DNA of 64,000 nucleotides from JADJYF01 sp965278995 (GTDB lineage: Bacteria > Pseudomonadota > Gammaproteobacteria > Ga0077536), in assembly GCA_965278995.1 (NCBI GenBank), contig OZ257136.1:3844001-3908000 (forward strand). The letters are read 5' to 3'. The translations under genes and the position numbers were made by a program. The notes under the pieces are model-generated. The model saw only the letters and a program-made list of their open reading frames with translations. It was not told the origin of the DNA and ran no database searches. Shown here piece by piece: positions 8,095 to 17,230 of this stretch. How positions within the stretch are numbered: position 1 is the stretch's first letter; every line of letters starts with the position of its first letter.

Positions 8095-9510
8095 TCAGGC
8101 TTGTCGATGCTGACCCAGCAGGTCAGCGAGCAGCGCCTCGCTGTGTTCGTCCAGGATCTGCACGAGACTCCGCGACAGCGCCGCGAGCAGCGTATTGGCG
8201 AACAACAGCGGGATGGCGATTCCCAAGCCGAGCACAGTCGCAATCATCGCCTGACCGATGCCGTCGGCCATCAGTTTCGGATCGCTGGCGCCGGACGCCG
8301 TGATGCTCTGGAAAGTGATGATCATACCGATGACAGTGCCGATCAGGCCGAGCAGCGGACCGGCGGCAACGGCCAGACGCAGGACGCCCTGGAACCGTTC
8401 GAGTCGTGGAACTTCGCGCAGCACCGCTTCTGAAATGCGCAATTCGGCCATGGCCGGATTCTCGGTCGAGTTCTGGGCTGGCTCACTCTCGTTTCGCGCC
8501 GCCAGCAGTACGCGTCCCAGCGCATTCGCCCTGCTCGGTTGCGTGGCATGGGCGCGCTGACGCCGCACGGCCAACTGAACGATGACGAGATAAATAAATT
8601 GCCCGGCCCACAGCAGCGCGCCCAATCCGCCGACGGCCAGAATGACATAGCCGACGAGTCCGCCCTGTTCGATGCGTGACAGCCAGTCCGGCCGTTCAAC
8701 ATACAGAGCGAGCAAAGCGCCGCGCGCAGGATCGACGACCGCCGGTACATATCCGCTCGTCGTGCCGGCCAGCGCCAGCGCCATATCGCGTAATTCCGCG
8801 GGTGGCTGGCTCGGCAAGGCAACCAGCGCATTCGAACTCGGCAGGTAGCCCAGATACTCGCCGCCAGTGGAGGCGGTGAACGGGCCGACGCGGACGACCT
8901 CGGCCTCGGTTGCAGCCTCGCCAGGGCCGAGCACGCGGGCCTTGAAGCGGGCGACTTCAGCCGTTGCAGTCATTTCACGCTGCAGTTCGAACCACAGCCG
9001 CTCGAGCTCCGCGATCGAAGGCAACGCTTTTGCAGTTGCCAGTCGACGAAGAAAAGCGATGCGATCTTCTTCACCTTCGGCCGCTGGAAATTGCGCACTG
9101 ATCAAGGACTGTTGCAGGGCACTCGCGGCGTCGCCGGCAACCTGACGCGTGACGCCGAATAACTCACCGAGATTGCCCTGATGTTGTTTGAGCAATTCCT
9201 CGAGTTCATCGGCGCGCACCTGGTTCAGATCGAAGCGCTGCGACAGGGAATTACTGTGAGCCTCAGCGGCATTACGCGTGGTCATCGCTTCGCTGAGCAG
9301 TCGCTGCTGTCGCGCAAGCTCGGTCTTGAACGCGGCTTCGCGCGCACCGGCGGCTTTCGCTTCCGTGGCGGCCTGAGCTTGTACGCGTCGCAGCACCTCG
9401 TTCAGATTAACCTCGGCGGCACTGGCCGGCGCGAGTATCGCGAGCAATAGTAACGACACCATAGCCATGACGCGGCTGGCCTTGCGGATTGATCCGACTT
9501 GCCGGTTCAC
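8095..9510 (-). CDS. TtpC-like MotA/TolQ/ExbB protein, second copy
   Basis: 471 residues and last gene of the TonB2-type operon, starting at a GTG that overlaps the TPR gene stop by four bases (GTGA). A signal peptide is followed by a long periplasmic coiled coil (about residues 35-130), a small periplasmic domain, a transmembrane helix (GGLVGYVILAVGGLGALLW) and a TolQ/ExbB domain with the conserved two-helix core (AAGPLLGLIGTVIGMI, IGQAMIATVLGLGIAIPLL). In Vibrio, TtpC is needed for TonB2 to work. This protein shares its architecture and most ExbB-domain residues with the product of 12752-14155, so the operon encodes two TtpC-like proteins. Confidence 0.87.
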   Translation of the reverse strand: MNRQVGSIRKASRVMAMVSLLLLAILAPASAAEVNLNEVLRRVQAQAATEAKAAGAREAAFKTELARQQRLLSEAMTTRNAAEAHSNSLSQRFDLNQVRADELEELLKQHQGNLGELFGVTRQVAGDAASALQQSLISAQFPAAEGEEDRIAFLRRLATAKALPSIAELERLWFELQREMTATAEVARFKARVLGPGEAATEAEVVRVGPFTASTGGEYLGYLPSSNALVALPSQPPAELRDMALALAGTTSGYVPAVVDPARGALLALYVERPDWLSRIEQGGLVGYVILAVGGLGALLWAGQFIYLVIVQLAVRRQRAHATQPSRANALGRVLLAARNESEPAQNSTENPAMAELRISEAVLREVPRLERFQGVLRLAVAAGPLLGLIGTVIGMIITFQSITASGASDPKLMADGIGQAMIATVLGLGIAIPLLFANTLLAALSRSLVQILDEHSEALLADLLGQHRQA

Positions 9511-10733
9511 TGCGCGCGCGCCTCGATCAACTGCAGGTAACCGCGTGCGGTGCCGCGCGGCCCCGCCGACCGTGTCGCGGTCTCGAATGCGGTTCGCGCT
9601 TCGTCGAACTTGTTCTGGTTGAACAGTGCGATGCCAAGCAGCAGCTGGACGTTGGGCGGATCTTTCAAGCCCCCTTTGGCAAGCGCTTGACGCAGCGCCT
9701 GTTCAGCACCCGGCCATTCATTGCGTTGCAGCTCGATCTCGCCGATACGCACGCTCATGTCGCCGTTGCCGGACATCTCGAAGGCGCGCTTGAACTGTGG
9801 GATCGCACGCTCGTATTCCTTGGCCGCCAGCCACGCGTTGCCGACTTTCTCGTAGAGTTTGGCGTCGGCCTCCACACGCTTGTTCTCGATTGCATTGCTG
9901 AGCACTTCGGCTGCGCGATACGGAATGCCGACATACATCAGCTGATCGGCCATGCGCGTATATTCGGCGCTCTCGGTCAGCAGACCGGCATGCGCGGCGA
10001 GTTCGAGCATGACCAGCGCCTGCGAATAGTTTTCCTGCTGGCCATAAATGGACCACAGCTGGGTCCAGTAGGTCTTGTTGTCCGGCGTCGCCGCGATCAG
10101 ACGCTTCAGCATCGGGATGGCGTCATTCCAGCGCTCCTGCGCGAGATACAGGGCGAGCACAAGTTCGACCCACGCCGGCTGCGGTTTGTCGGTCATCTCG
10201 ACCGCTTTCCTGGCCGGCGCGAGCGCACGCTGATAGTCCTGCATCTGGTAGTAGGCACTCGCCAGCATGTAATAGGCAGCCGAGTTCGGCGACTCGGCGA
10301 CCTTGAACCATTCCTCGAGCGCAGCAGCGCCTTGCTTCCACTGTTCCTGAGCGAGATACAGCTGTGCAATCTGGAACCGGATCTGGGTCACTTCCTGGAC
10401 ATTCAGGCCGCCGGCCGTTAGCGCCGCTTCGAGATGTTTGCGCGCACCGGGGTAGTCATCCTGCGAATGCGCGATCGAGGCCAGGATCTGTTCGACACGA
10501 CTGCGCTCATAGGGGCTCAGCGTCTCCAGATCGAGCTTGCCGATGGCGCCTTTGGCTGCGTTGAAGTTGTTGTCGTTCAGGAATTCGATGGCCGCATTGA
10601 GCTGCTTGCCGGTAGTCGCATCGATCTGCGGCGCCTCGCGCTTGCCGTCTTCTTTTTTCTCCGCGGCGGCAACCGGCAGGGCAAGCAGCAAGGCGAGGCC
10701 GAGCCAGAGCAGGATTTGGCAGGCGCGAGTCAC
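9507..10733 (-). CDS. Periplasmic TPR protein of the TonB2 operon
   Basis: 408 residues with a signal peptide (LLWLGLALLLALPVAAA) and a GTG start. The mature part is almost all helical and contains tetratricopeptide-like repeats from about residue 45 to the end (for example QIAQLYLAQEQWKQG, LASAYYQMQDYQRAL, KVGNAWLAAKEYERA). TPR proteins are regularly encoded next to TonB2/TtpC systems and are thought to support protein contacts in the periplasm; the precise partner is unknown. It lies five bases after the tonB stop and overlaps the following TtpC-like gene by four bases, so it belongs to the operon. Confidence 0.82.
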   Translation of the reverse strand: MTRACQILLWLGLALLLALPVAAAEKKEDGKREAPQIDATTGKQLNAAIEFLNDNNFNAAKGAIGKLDLETLSPYERSRVEQILASIAHSQDDYPGARKHLEAALTAGGLNVQEVTQIRFQIAQLYLAQEQWKQGAAALEEWFKVAESPNSAAYYMLASAYYQMQDYQRALAPARKAVEMTDKPQPAWVELVLALYLAQERWNDAIPMLKRLIAATPDNKTYWTQLWSIYGQQENYSQALVMLELAAHAGLLTESAEYTRMADQLMYVGIPYRAAEVLSNAIENKRVEADAKLYEKVGNAWLAAKEYERAIPQFKRAFEMSGNGDMSVRIGEIELQRNEWPGAEQALRQALAKGGLKDPPNVQLLLGIALFNQNKFDEARTAFETATRSAGPRGTARGYLQLIEARAQ

Positions 10734-10737
10734 GGCG

Positions 10738-11373
10738 CTATTTCTCCAGCTTGAAGCGCAACAGGACGCGGATGCCGACCCTTTCCACAGCTACGCCGTT
10801 TTCGACCCGCGGGTTGTAGCGCCAGCGTGAGACGGCCTGCATGGCCGGCTCATCGAATACCCGCTTCGGTTCGGAATCGACCACTTTGATGTCCTTGACC
10901 GTGCCGGCAGCCGTGATCGTGAACTGCATCTGCACCCAGCCCTCGATACCGCGCTGCAGGGCGCGACGCGGATACTCGGGATTGACGCGAACCAGTGGCG
11001 TGACGTCGCGGTCGGAACCCCCCGCGCTGATATCGAGCTTGATGCCGGATGTGTCGATTTTCGGCGTCAGCATCTGCACAGCGCTGCCGGCGCCAGGAGC
11101 ATTGGCAGCGAGCGACAGGCGTGGTGCCGAAGGCATGGTCTGCGGCTTTTGTCGTTGCGGTTTGCGGTATTCCTCGCGACGCGACTCGACTTCTGTATCG
11201 CGACGCATGCGCGTGAATTCGATGCGTGTGGCCTGGCGCAGTTCGCCTGTATCGACCGTCACGTTGACCATATGTTCGAGAAACCAGAACAGGCTGCTGG
11301 TCAGCAGCATGGCGAAGACGAGCGCAATCAGAGGCCGGAACAGGATCATGCGCGTCGCGACCTCACGGCGCAC
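10738..11373 (-). CDS. tonB: TonB2-type energy transducer
   Basis: 211 residues from a GTG at 11371-11373 that overlaps the upstream exbD gene; an ATG at 11347-11349 (MILFRPLIAL) is an equally likely start and gives a more typical TonB2 N-terminus. There is one N-terminal transmembrane anchor, a short charged linker (RREEYRKPQRQKPQ) instead of the long Pro-rich spacer of TonB1, and a C-terminal TonB domain (RVNPEYPRRALQRGIEGWV, then a final VLLRFKLEK strand). It transfers the energy of the ExbB/ExbD motor to TonB-dependent receptors such as the one at 37309-39855. Confidence 0.9.
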   Translation of the reverse strand: MRREVATRMILFRPLIALVFAMLLTSSLFWFLEHMVNVTVDTGELRQATRIEFTRMRRDTEVESRREEYRKPQRQKPQTMPSAPRLSLAANAPGAGSAVQMLTPKIDTSGIKLDISAGGSDRDVTPLVRVNPEYPRRALQRGIEGWVQMQFTITAAGTVKDIKVVDSEPKRVFDEPAMQAVSRWRYNPRVENGVAVERVGIRVLLRFKLEK

Positions 11374-11776
11374 CCGTCAGCGTGGCGGCAAGCGAGACTT
11401 CCTTGATGCCGCCCAGTTGGACTTCGTCCATCACTTTGGCCACCACTGCGGCATGTGCATCGCGATCGGCAATGATCACGGCCGTATCCTCTGGTCGCTC
11501 GACGTGCAGGCGCTCGATGACGGCGCGCACGTCGCGTATACCCAGTTGATGACGCTCCATCCAGATTTCGCCGTTCTCACGTATTGCGATGAGGATGTTG
11601 CCGGATTCGCGATGCTCGACCGTGGCTGCCTCGGGTTTGAATACGGTCACGCCAGCTTCCTTGATGAAGCTCGTCGTGATGATGAAGAAGATCAGAAGAT
11701 TCAGCACGAAGTCGAGCATCGGCGCGAGATCGATGCCGTGATCCTCGGTTTCAGGCGTATGGCGACGCGACTTCAA
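11363..11776 (-). CDS. exbD: ExbD/TolR biopolymer transport protein (second of pair)
   Basis: 137 residues starting at a TTG (11774-11776) with a GGAG ribosome binding site nine bases upstream. The single transmembrane helix carries the essential protonatable Asp in PMLDFVLNLLIFFIITTSF. The periplasmic domain follows and ends LGGIKEVSLAATL. The preceding gene is a second ExbD that is nearly identical in the membrane helix but different in the periplasmic domain. The pair lie 18 bases apart and look like a tandem duplication that has diverged outside the membrane. Confidence 0.9.
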   Translation of the reverse strand: MKSRRHTPETEDHGIDLAPMLDFVLNLLIFFIITTSFIKEAGVTVFKPEAATVEHRESGNILIAIRENGEIWMERHQLGIRDVRAVIERLHVERPEDTAVIIADRDAHAAVVAKVMDEVQLGGIKEVSLAATLTGAP

Positions 11777-11794
11777 GAGCTGCTCCGTGACACT

Positions 11795-12217
11795 TCAATT
11801 CGCTGTCGTGAACGTGATGTTCCAGATGCCGCCGAGGCGGACCTGGTCGGCCGCCTGCAGCACCAGCCCGCTTTTCGCTTCCGGGTCGGCAATCAGCAGG
11901 ACACCGCCTTTCGGATTCGCCGCATGCAGTCGCTCGATATTGGCGCGCACCGCACGTACGTCGACAACACGACCGTCGATCCAGATTTCGTCGTTGGCGA
12001 GCACGCTGATGGCAATGCCGGATTCCTGGTTCGCGGATTGTTCGGCGCCCCGCGGCCGATTCACTTCGAGGCCGAACTCCTTGACGAAGATCGCCGTGAT
12101 GATGAAGAAGATCAGGAGATTCAGCACGAAATCCAGCATCGGCGCGAGATCGATACCGTGCTGCGAATCGTGATCTTCATAGTTGCGTCGACGCATGCGC
12201 ATGATTACATCGGCCAC
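11795..12217 (-). CDS. exbD: ExbD/TolR biopolymer transport protein (first of pair)
   Basis: About 140 residues from a GTG whose first base is shared with the exbB TAG stop (TAGTG), which implies translational coupling; an internal ATG twelve or more bases downstream is a possible alternative. The N-terminal stretch is Arg-rich and cytoplasmic (MRMRRRNYEDHD), then comes one helix with the conserved Asp (LAPMLDFVLNLLIFFIITA) and a periplasmic domain ending WNITFTTAN. It works with ExbB in proton-driven energising of TonB. Its helix matches that of the next gene except for a few residues. Confidence 0.88.
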   Translation of the reverse strand: MADVIMRMRRRNYEDHDSQHGIDLAPMLDFVLNLLIFFIITAIFVKEFGLEVNRPRGAEQSANQESGIAISVLANDEIWIDGRVVDVRAVRANIERLHAANPKGGVLLIADPEAKSGLVLQAADQVRLGGIWNITFTTAN

Positions 12218-12759
12218 TAGAAACTGAAATGATCGGCGAGGAGTTCCGTCTCGCGCCGGGCGCGCGTTCGGAAATAATGCACTGGGTAGAGTCCGGTAAT
12301 GCTCACTGCCAGGCCGGTCATCGTACAGATCATGGCATGCGACACGCCGCTCGCCATTGCGCGCGCATCGGCACTCCCGCGTAGCGCCATCGAATCGAAT
12401 ACTTCGAGCATGCCGCTGACAGTGCCAATGAGACCGAGCAGCGGAGATAGCGGCACCAGTACCTGCAGCAGCGGAAAGCTGGCCGTCATCGCGACATTCA
12501 AACGCGAGATCAGCGCGCTGCGGATCTGCCTTGCGCACCAGGAACTGCGATCGCTGCGCGCGTTCCACTGCGCCTGCATCGTCGCGGCCTGTTTCGGCAG
12601 CACGCGCCAGAAGAACCAGTAACGTTCCAGTACCAGCGTCCACATCAATACGCCACAGACGAATATCCAGAACACGAACGGCCCGCCACCGTCGATGAGG
12701 TCGACGACGGCGCGAGCGATGTTGCCGAACGGACCGGGCAGGAAGCCGAACTCAGGCAC
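12217..12759 (-). CDS. exbB: ExbB/TolQ proton channel protein (short form)
   Basis: About 180 residues from a GTG at 12757-12759, which overlaps the TtpC stop by eight bases and has GGAG eleven bases upstream. Longer upstream starts would read through the preceding gene and lack support. Three transmembrane helices are visible: GGPFVFWIFVCGVLMWTLV, VLVPLSPLLGLIGTVSGML and AMICTMTGLAVSITGLYPV. The gene is the small ExbB2-type partner, distinct from the two large TtpC-like proteins in the same operon. Confidence 0.88.
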   Translation of the reverse strand: MPEFGFLPGPFGNIARAVVDLIDGGGPFVFWIFVCGVLMWTLVLERYWFFWRVLPKQAATMQAQWNARSDRSSWCARQIRSALISRLNVAMTASFPLLQVLVPLSPLLGLIGTVSGMLEVFDSMALRGSADARAMASGVSHAMICTMTGLAVSITGLYPVHYFRTRARRETELLADHFSF

Positions 12760-14155
12760 GGCGACGCTGCTCCAGACTCTCGGCAAGCAGACCCGCACTT
12801 TGTTCGTCGAGGATCTGCACGACGGCGCGTGACAAAGTCGCGAGCATGGCATTGGCGAACAGCAGCGGAATGGCGATACCGAGCCCGAGCACAGTTGCGA
12901 TCATGGCTTGACCGATACCGTCGGCCATGAGTTTCGGGTCGCTCGATCCCGATTCGGTGATGGCCTGGAAAGTCATGATCATGCCGACGACCGTACCGAT
13001 CAGACCGAGCAGCGGACCGGCCGCAACGGCCAGTCGCAGGAATGCCTGAAAGCGTTCGAGCGCAGGCACTTCGCGCATCACTGCCTCCGAGATTCGCAGT
13101 TCGGCGATGTCGGCATCTTCCTCGATATGCTCGGGCTTGCCTTTGAAAGCGAGCAGTACGCGGCCCAGCGGATTGCTTCTGCTCGGTTGCGCCAGATTGC
13201 GCAGCTGGCGCCACACCGAAATGCGGACGACGAGCAGATAGAGGAACTGCACCGCCCACAACAGCAGGGCGAGCAGACCGACGGCGATGATGATGTATCC
13301 GACTTCTTCGCCTTTCCGGATGCGATCGAGCCAACTCGGCCGCTCTACATACATGGCGAGCAGCACACCGCGCGTGGGATCGACGGCAGCCGGCGCGTAA
13401 CCGGTGCTGGCGGCCGCGAGCCGCTCGGCCATTTCGCGCAGTTCCGCTGGCGGTTGACGCGCGTAGCGGATCAGAGACTGCAGCTCCGGCTGGTACGCCA
13501 GGTAATCGCCGCCCGCCGTGGCAGTGAACGGGCCGACCGCAACGACTTCTGCATCGGCGGTGTTGCCGTCCGGCTGCACGACACGGCTGGTATAGCGCGC
13601 CACTTTACCGCTCAGCGTCATCTCGCCGAGCAATTCGGTCCACAGGCGTTCGAGATCGCTTTGTGCCGGCGTCTGCTTGGATGCCGCGAGGTTGCGCAGG
13701 AAAGTCCCGCGATCGGCAATCTCCCCGGACTTCGCAATCTGCGCAGTCGTCAACGACTGACCAAGCACGGTCGCGGCATCGCCGGCCGCTTGCCGCGCCA
13801 GACCGAAAACTTCAGCCAGGCCAAGCGTCGCAAGCTGTTCTTTCAAGCGCGCGTTCTGCTCACCAATCTTGAGCTCGGTCGCGCCGTAACGCTCGAGCAG
13901 CGCTTTGCTAGCCTCACTGGCTGCCGCGCGCGCAGCCAATGCGTCTTTCATCAACTGATCCTGCTCCGCCGCCTGCGCCTGATTGAACGTTGCTTCCCGC
14001 TCGCTCGCCAGCGCCACGGCCGCAGCACGCTCGGCGGCAGTACGGTCGAGCAGTTCGTCGAGGGTAGCCGGCTTGTCGGCGGCGTGGACGGCTGTCGATG
14101 CCACCATCATGGCCTGCGCGAACAGGATGCCAGCAAGAATAACGGCGTGTCTCAC
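12752..14155 (-). CDS. TtpC-like MotA/TolQ/ExbB protein, first copy
   Basis: 467 residues from a GTG that overlaps the DUF3450 gene stop by four bases (GTGA). Signal peptide, then a coiled-coil periplasmic region (about residues 28-130), a periplasmic domain, a transmembrane helix (EVGYIIIAVGLLALLLWAVQ) and a C-terminal TolQ/ExbB domain (AAGPLLGLIGTVVGMIMTF). This is the position and architecture of TtpC in the Vibrio TonB2 complex, where it is required for TonB2 function. A paralogue of near-equal length closes the operon at 8095-9510. Confidence 0.88.
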   Translation of the reverse strand: MRHAVILAGILFAQAMMVASTAVHAADKPATLDELLDRTAAERAAAVALASEREATFNQAQAAEQDQLMKDALAARAAASEASKALLERYGATELKIGEQNARLKEQLATLGLAEVFGLARQAAGDAATVLGQSLTTAQIAKSGEIADRGTFLRNLAASKQTPAQSDLERLWTELLGEMTLSGKVARYTSRVVQPDGNTADAEVVAVGPFTATAGGDYLAYQPELQSLIRYARQPPAELREMAERLAAASTGYAPAAVDPTRGVLLAMYVERPSWLDRIRKGEEVGYIIIAVGLLALLLWAVQFLYLLVVRISVWRQLRNLAQPSRSNPLGRVLLAFKGKPEHIEEDADIAELRISEAVMREVPALERFQAFLRLAVAAGPLLGLIGTVVGMIMTFQAITESGSSDPKLMADGIGQAMIATVLGLGIAIPLLFANAMLATLSRAVVQILDEQSAGLLAESLEQRRRA

Positions 14156-14925
14156 GACTTGGCCTCCACCGGCGCCGGCACAGGTACGCGCAGCAGATCC
14201 GGCGCGCCGACTTTCCTGGCCACCTGCAACGCGTCTTTCACGGCCCGCGCATAGCTGTCGTCACGGACCCATTCGCGCGCGGCGGCATTCCAGTAACCGG
14301 TCTCGGCGCCATCCAGGGTCTGGTACATCAGCGAGACGCGGCCAAGCCGCACAAAAGCGACCGTGCGGGCCTGTTCGCCGTCGCCCAGATGGCCTTCGTA
14401 AGCGTCGAGCGTGCGGCCGTATTCGAGTTCGATCTGATAAGCCTCGAGGATGCGACGGTATTTCTCCGAAATGGTGACGTCGGCACGATCCATCATTTCT
14501 TTCAAACCCTCGACCCGCTTCATGCGCTCGTCCAGCAGGAACGGCACGTCGAGCGCGACGAATTCGGCAAAGGTATCGACCATGCGCTGCATGAGCGGCT
14601 GCACTTCGCGCTCGGTGACCTGGAGGTCATCGAGCTGACGCTGCAGCGACGCGACTTCGGCATCCTGTGACGCGACCTGCCCTTCAAGCTGGGCGTTGTA
14701 CTGTTTGAGGCTGTCGGTATCGGCGAGCGCCTGTTGATACTTGCCGGCGATGGTCAGCGTTTCGTCCTGCAGCTTGTCGATACGCTGCTGCGAGCCTGCC
14801 GCTGCCTTGTCGGCCTGGGTCTGGGCGTCGACGGCGGCCTGTAACGGTTCTGCCTGCAGCGGGGTGACTGACGTGACTGAAACGAGCAGCGCCCATCGAA
14901 GTCGCGAATTGCAAAGCTTGATCAC
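14152..14925 (-). CDS. DUF3450 family periplasmic coiled-coil protein
   Basis: 257 residues from a GTG at 14923-14925 with an AGGAG ribosome binding site eleven bases upstream; the longer upstream frame is unlikely. A signal peptide (LRWALLVSVTSVTPLQA) is followed by a long coiled coil (about residues 30-110, rich in Ala, Gln, Glu and Asp) and a globular C-terminal half containing YQIELEYGRTLDAYEG. DUF3450 genes commonly head TonB2/TtpC operons; the biochemical role is not established. It is the first gene of this eight-gene unit, so the operon promoter should lie in 14926-15222. Confidence 0.85.
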   Translation of the reverse strand: MIKLCNSRLRWALLVSVTSVTPLQAEPLQAAVDAQTQADKAAAGSQQRIDKLQDETLTIAGKYQQALADTDSLKQYNAQLEGQVASQDAEVASLQRQLDDLQVTEREVQPLMQRMVDTFAEFVALDVPFLLDERMKRVEGLKEMMDRADVTISEKYRRILEAYQIELEYGRTLDAYEGHLGDGEQARTVAFVRLGRVSLMYQTLDGAETGYWNAAAREWVRDDSYARAVKDALQVARKVGAPDLLRVPVPAPVEAKS

Positions 14926-15222
14926 GGGCGTTGTCTCCTGATCTTTGCTGGCCAGCGCTTTTGGCCTGGCCTTATCTTTAACACGCACACGACAGGCGCA
15001 TGCAATCACGGCTTGCGCCCTGATCGCCGCCAAGTTGGGGATCCGCGTGCAGGCGCAGAATATAGCATGGGCACCGGCGCGCTTGCGGCTATTTTTCGCC
15101 GGGAAATTGCCGCGTTTCGTCCATCATATGTAACGGGGTGCCAGGCCGGAATACGTGCTTACTCGATGCGCGCGCGCATCCTTCGACGACCACACACGAC
15201 GCGTGACGACAGGCAGACAGCA
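14926..15222. other. Divergent intergenic region, TonB2 operon and MFS gene
   Basis: 297 bases between two divergent genes. A hairpin (GGCCAG at 14950-14955, CTGGCC at 14966-14971) lies in the leader of the DUF3450 gene. I found no convincing promoter hexamers and no Fur-box-like palindrome, although a TonB system is often iron controlled. Confidence 0.4.
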
Positions 15223-16398
15223 ATGACAAAAGATTCGCCGACAGCTATCTCACGCACGGTGTGGGCTCTCGGTCTCGTGAGCCTGTTGATGGATGCATCG
15301 TCGGAGACGATACACGCCCTGCTGCCGCTGTTCGTCACCGGGGTACTCGGCGCGAGTGTAGCCATGGTCGGTCTGATCGACGGCGTCGCCGAGGCGACGG
15401 CAGCTGTGGTCAAAGTCTATTCCGGCTATCTCTCGGACCGCAGTGGACGCCGTAAACCACTAATCCTCGCAGGCTACGGCCTGGGCGCGCTGGCCAAGCC
15501 GCTATTTCCGCTCGCCGACAGTGCTGTGCTCGTCCTCGGTGCGCGTTTCGTCGACCGCGTCGGCAAAGGGTTGCGCGGCGCCCCGCGTGACGCCTTGATT
15601 GCCGATGTCACGACACCTGCGCAACGCGGCCGCGCCTACGGACTCCGTCAGGCACTCGATACGTGCGGCGCCTTTCTCGGGCCGCTGCTGGCCATCGTTT
15701 TGCTCGGGGTGACTCACGGTGACGTTCGATTGGTGTTCTGGTTCGCGACAATTCCAGCCGTACTGGCCGTTGCCTGCGTCGTGTTTCTGGTCCAGGAATC
15801 ACCGCTGCCGCGCGCGTCGGTGGCAACGGTACCGATACGATGGCATGACCTCAGTTCGCTCGACCACGCGTACTGGCACGTGGTCACGCTTGGCGTGGTC
15901 TTCACCCTGGCACGTTTCAGCGAGGCGTTTCTGATCCTCGCTGCGGCTGCTCAAGGCTTGCCCCTTGCACTCACCCCGCTGGTTCTAGTGGCGATGAACC
16001 TGGTTTACGCGCTCGGCGCTTATCCTGCCGGCGTCGTCGCCGACGCGTTGGGAACGCGCGGCCTGCTCTACGGCGGTATCGTCGCCTTGATTGCAGCCGA
16101 TCTGGTACTTGCCTGGATGCCCGGCCTCTTCGGCGTTTTCATCGGCATCGGTCTGTGGGGCGCGCATCTCGCCTTGACGCAAGGGGTGTTCGCCAAGCTT
16201 GTCGCCAATCACGCTCCGCCGACCCTACGGGGCTCGGCTTTTGGACTGTTCAATCTGGCTACTGGCATGGCGTTGCTCGCAGCCAGCGTCATTGCTGGCT
16301 GTCTGTGGGACCGCTGGGGTTCCGAAGCGACGTTCCTGTGCGGCGCGGGCTTCGCCGTCATCGCTGGCCTGTTGCTGGCGAGCCGGCGAAAACCGTGA
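15223..16398 (+). CDS. Major facilitator superfamily transporter
   Basis: 391 residues from the ATG at 15223; the longer upstream frame has no start signal and would cross the promoter region. About twelve hydrophobic helices. The MFS signature between helices 2 and 3 is present (YLSDRSGRRKPLILAGYG), and the DRVGKGLRGAPRDALIAD stretch in helix 4/5 is typical of a widespread branch of MFS permeases with drug-efflux annotations. The substrate is not predictable. Divergent from the TonB2 operon and apparently transcribed alone or with the following genes. Confidence 0.83.
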   Translation: MTKDSPTAISRTVWALGLVSLLMDASSETIHALLPLFVTGVLGASVAMVGLIDGVAEATAAVVKVYSGYLSDRSGRRKPLILAGYGLGALAKPLFPLADSAVLVLGARFVDRVGKGLRGAPRDALIADVTTPAQRGRAYGLRQALDTCGAFLGPLLAIVLLGVTHGDVRLVFWFATIPAVLAVACVVFLVQESPLPRASVATVPIRWHDLSSLDHAYWHVVTLGVVFTLARFSEAFLILAAAAQGLPLALTPLVLVAMNLVYALGAYPAGVVADALGTRGLLYGGIVALIAADLVLAWMPGLFGVFIGIGLWGAHLALTQGVFAKLVANHAPPTLRGSAFGLFNLATGMALLAASVIAGCLWDRWGSEATFLCGAGFAVIAGLLLASRRKP

Positions 16399-16560
16399 AG
16401 TACTTCAGCAAGCGTGACGGCGGCTGCCGTGCCCGGCGACCCTCAGGGTGGAAAACTGATGGTCATCCGCGCATACTCAAACGCTCGCTTAAAGGCGCAT
16501 CCAGCCTGGCATATACCGCCGGCGCCGGGCTGCCAGAATGAAGCGCGCAAGCGCCCGGAA

Positions 16561-17130
16561 ATGCCAGTGCAAGAGAATAGAACCAATCCCGAAACCGCCC
16601 AGACCTCGCCCGACGAGCAGCCGATGCCTTCGTTCCAGGCCGACATTCAGGCTGCCGGAGCGCTGCTCCGCAATGCCATCGCCGAGACAGAGGGACCAAT
16701 GCCGCCGAGTTGGGTGGTGGAATTCATGCTGCGCAGCTGGCGGCGCTACCTGGTGCTCGTCCATCACGATTGCGGCTCGGACGGCCGCGCCTGGTTGCAT
16801 GCGGTCGACTTGACCCATCGGCTGTTGGCAAGCATCGCACCGATAGAATCACCGGCTGAACGCTCGCGACTGGTGAGCGGCCTGCCGCGACTGGTCACTG
16901 ATATCCGCTGCGCCATCGACTCCGCACAAATCGAAGGCGATGAACGCGACCGCTTTCTGGAGCAGCTGCGCCAGCTTCATTTCAGCCTGTTCAAGCCCGA
17001 GCAGATGGAAGCTGCGGAACGGCAAGTCGATTTGTCGCAGACCATCGCCATGGACGTACGCGACCCTCGCTTCCGCGGACTGCTCGACAAGCTGGACGGC
17101 GCCGATAGCGTCGAACATATCGACATGTAG
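16561..17130 (+). CDS. DUF1631-like protein, short form
   Basis: About 189 residues from the ATG at 16561; in-frame starts as early as 16414 exist but precede a low-complexity stretch. The segment from PSWVVEFMLRSWRRYLVLV through the helical DLTHRLLASIAPIESPAERSRLV region to EGDERDRFLEQLRQLHFSLF matches the helical C-terminal part of DUF1631 proteins as I know it. Those proteins are usually several times longer, so this is either a naturally short member or a remnant domain. Function unknown. Soluble, no signal peptide. Confidence 0.6.
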   Translation: MPVQENRTNPETAQTSPDEQPMPSFQADIQAAGALLRNAIAETEGPMPPSWVVEFMLRSWRRYLVLVHHDCGSDGRAWLHAVDLTHRLLASIAPIESPAERSRLVSGLPRLVTDIRCAIDSAQIEGDERDRFLEQLRQLHFSLFKPEQMEAAERQVDLSQTIAMDVRDPRFRGLLDKLDGADSVEHIDM

Positions 17131-17230
17131 CAGTTCCCCGCTGTGGACCGGCCTGCCAGCGATGTCGTGGCGGCCGGCGTCATTTCGCGCTGCTTGCCGT
17201 CGAACCCTGCGTGCTGCTCCAATCGTCAGC

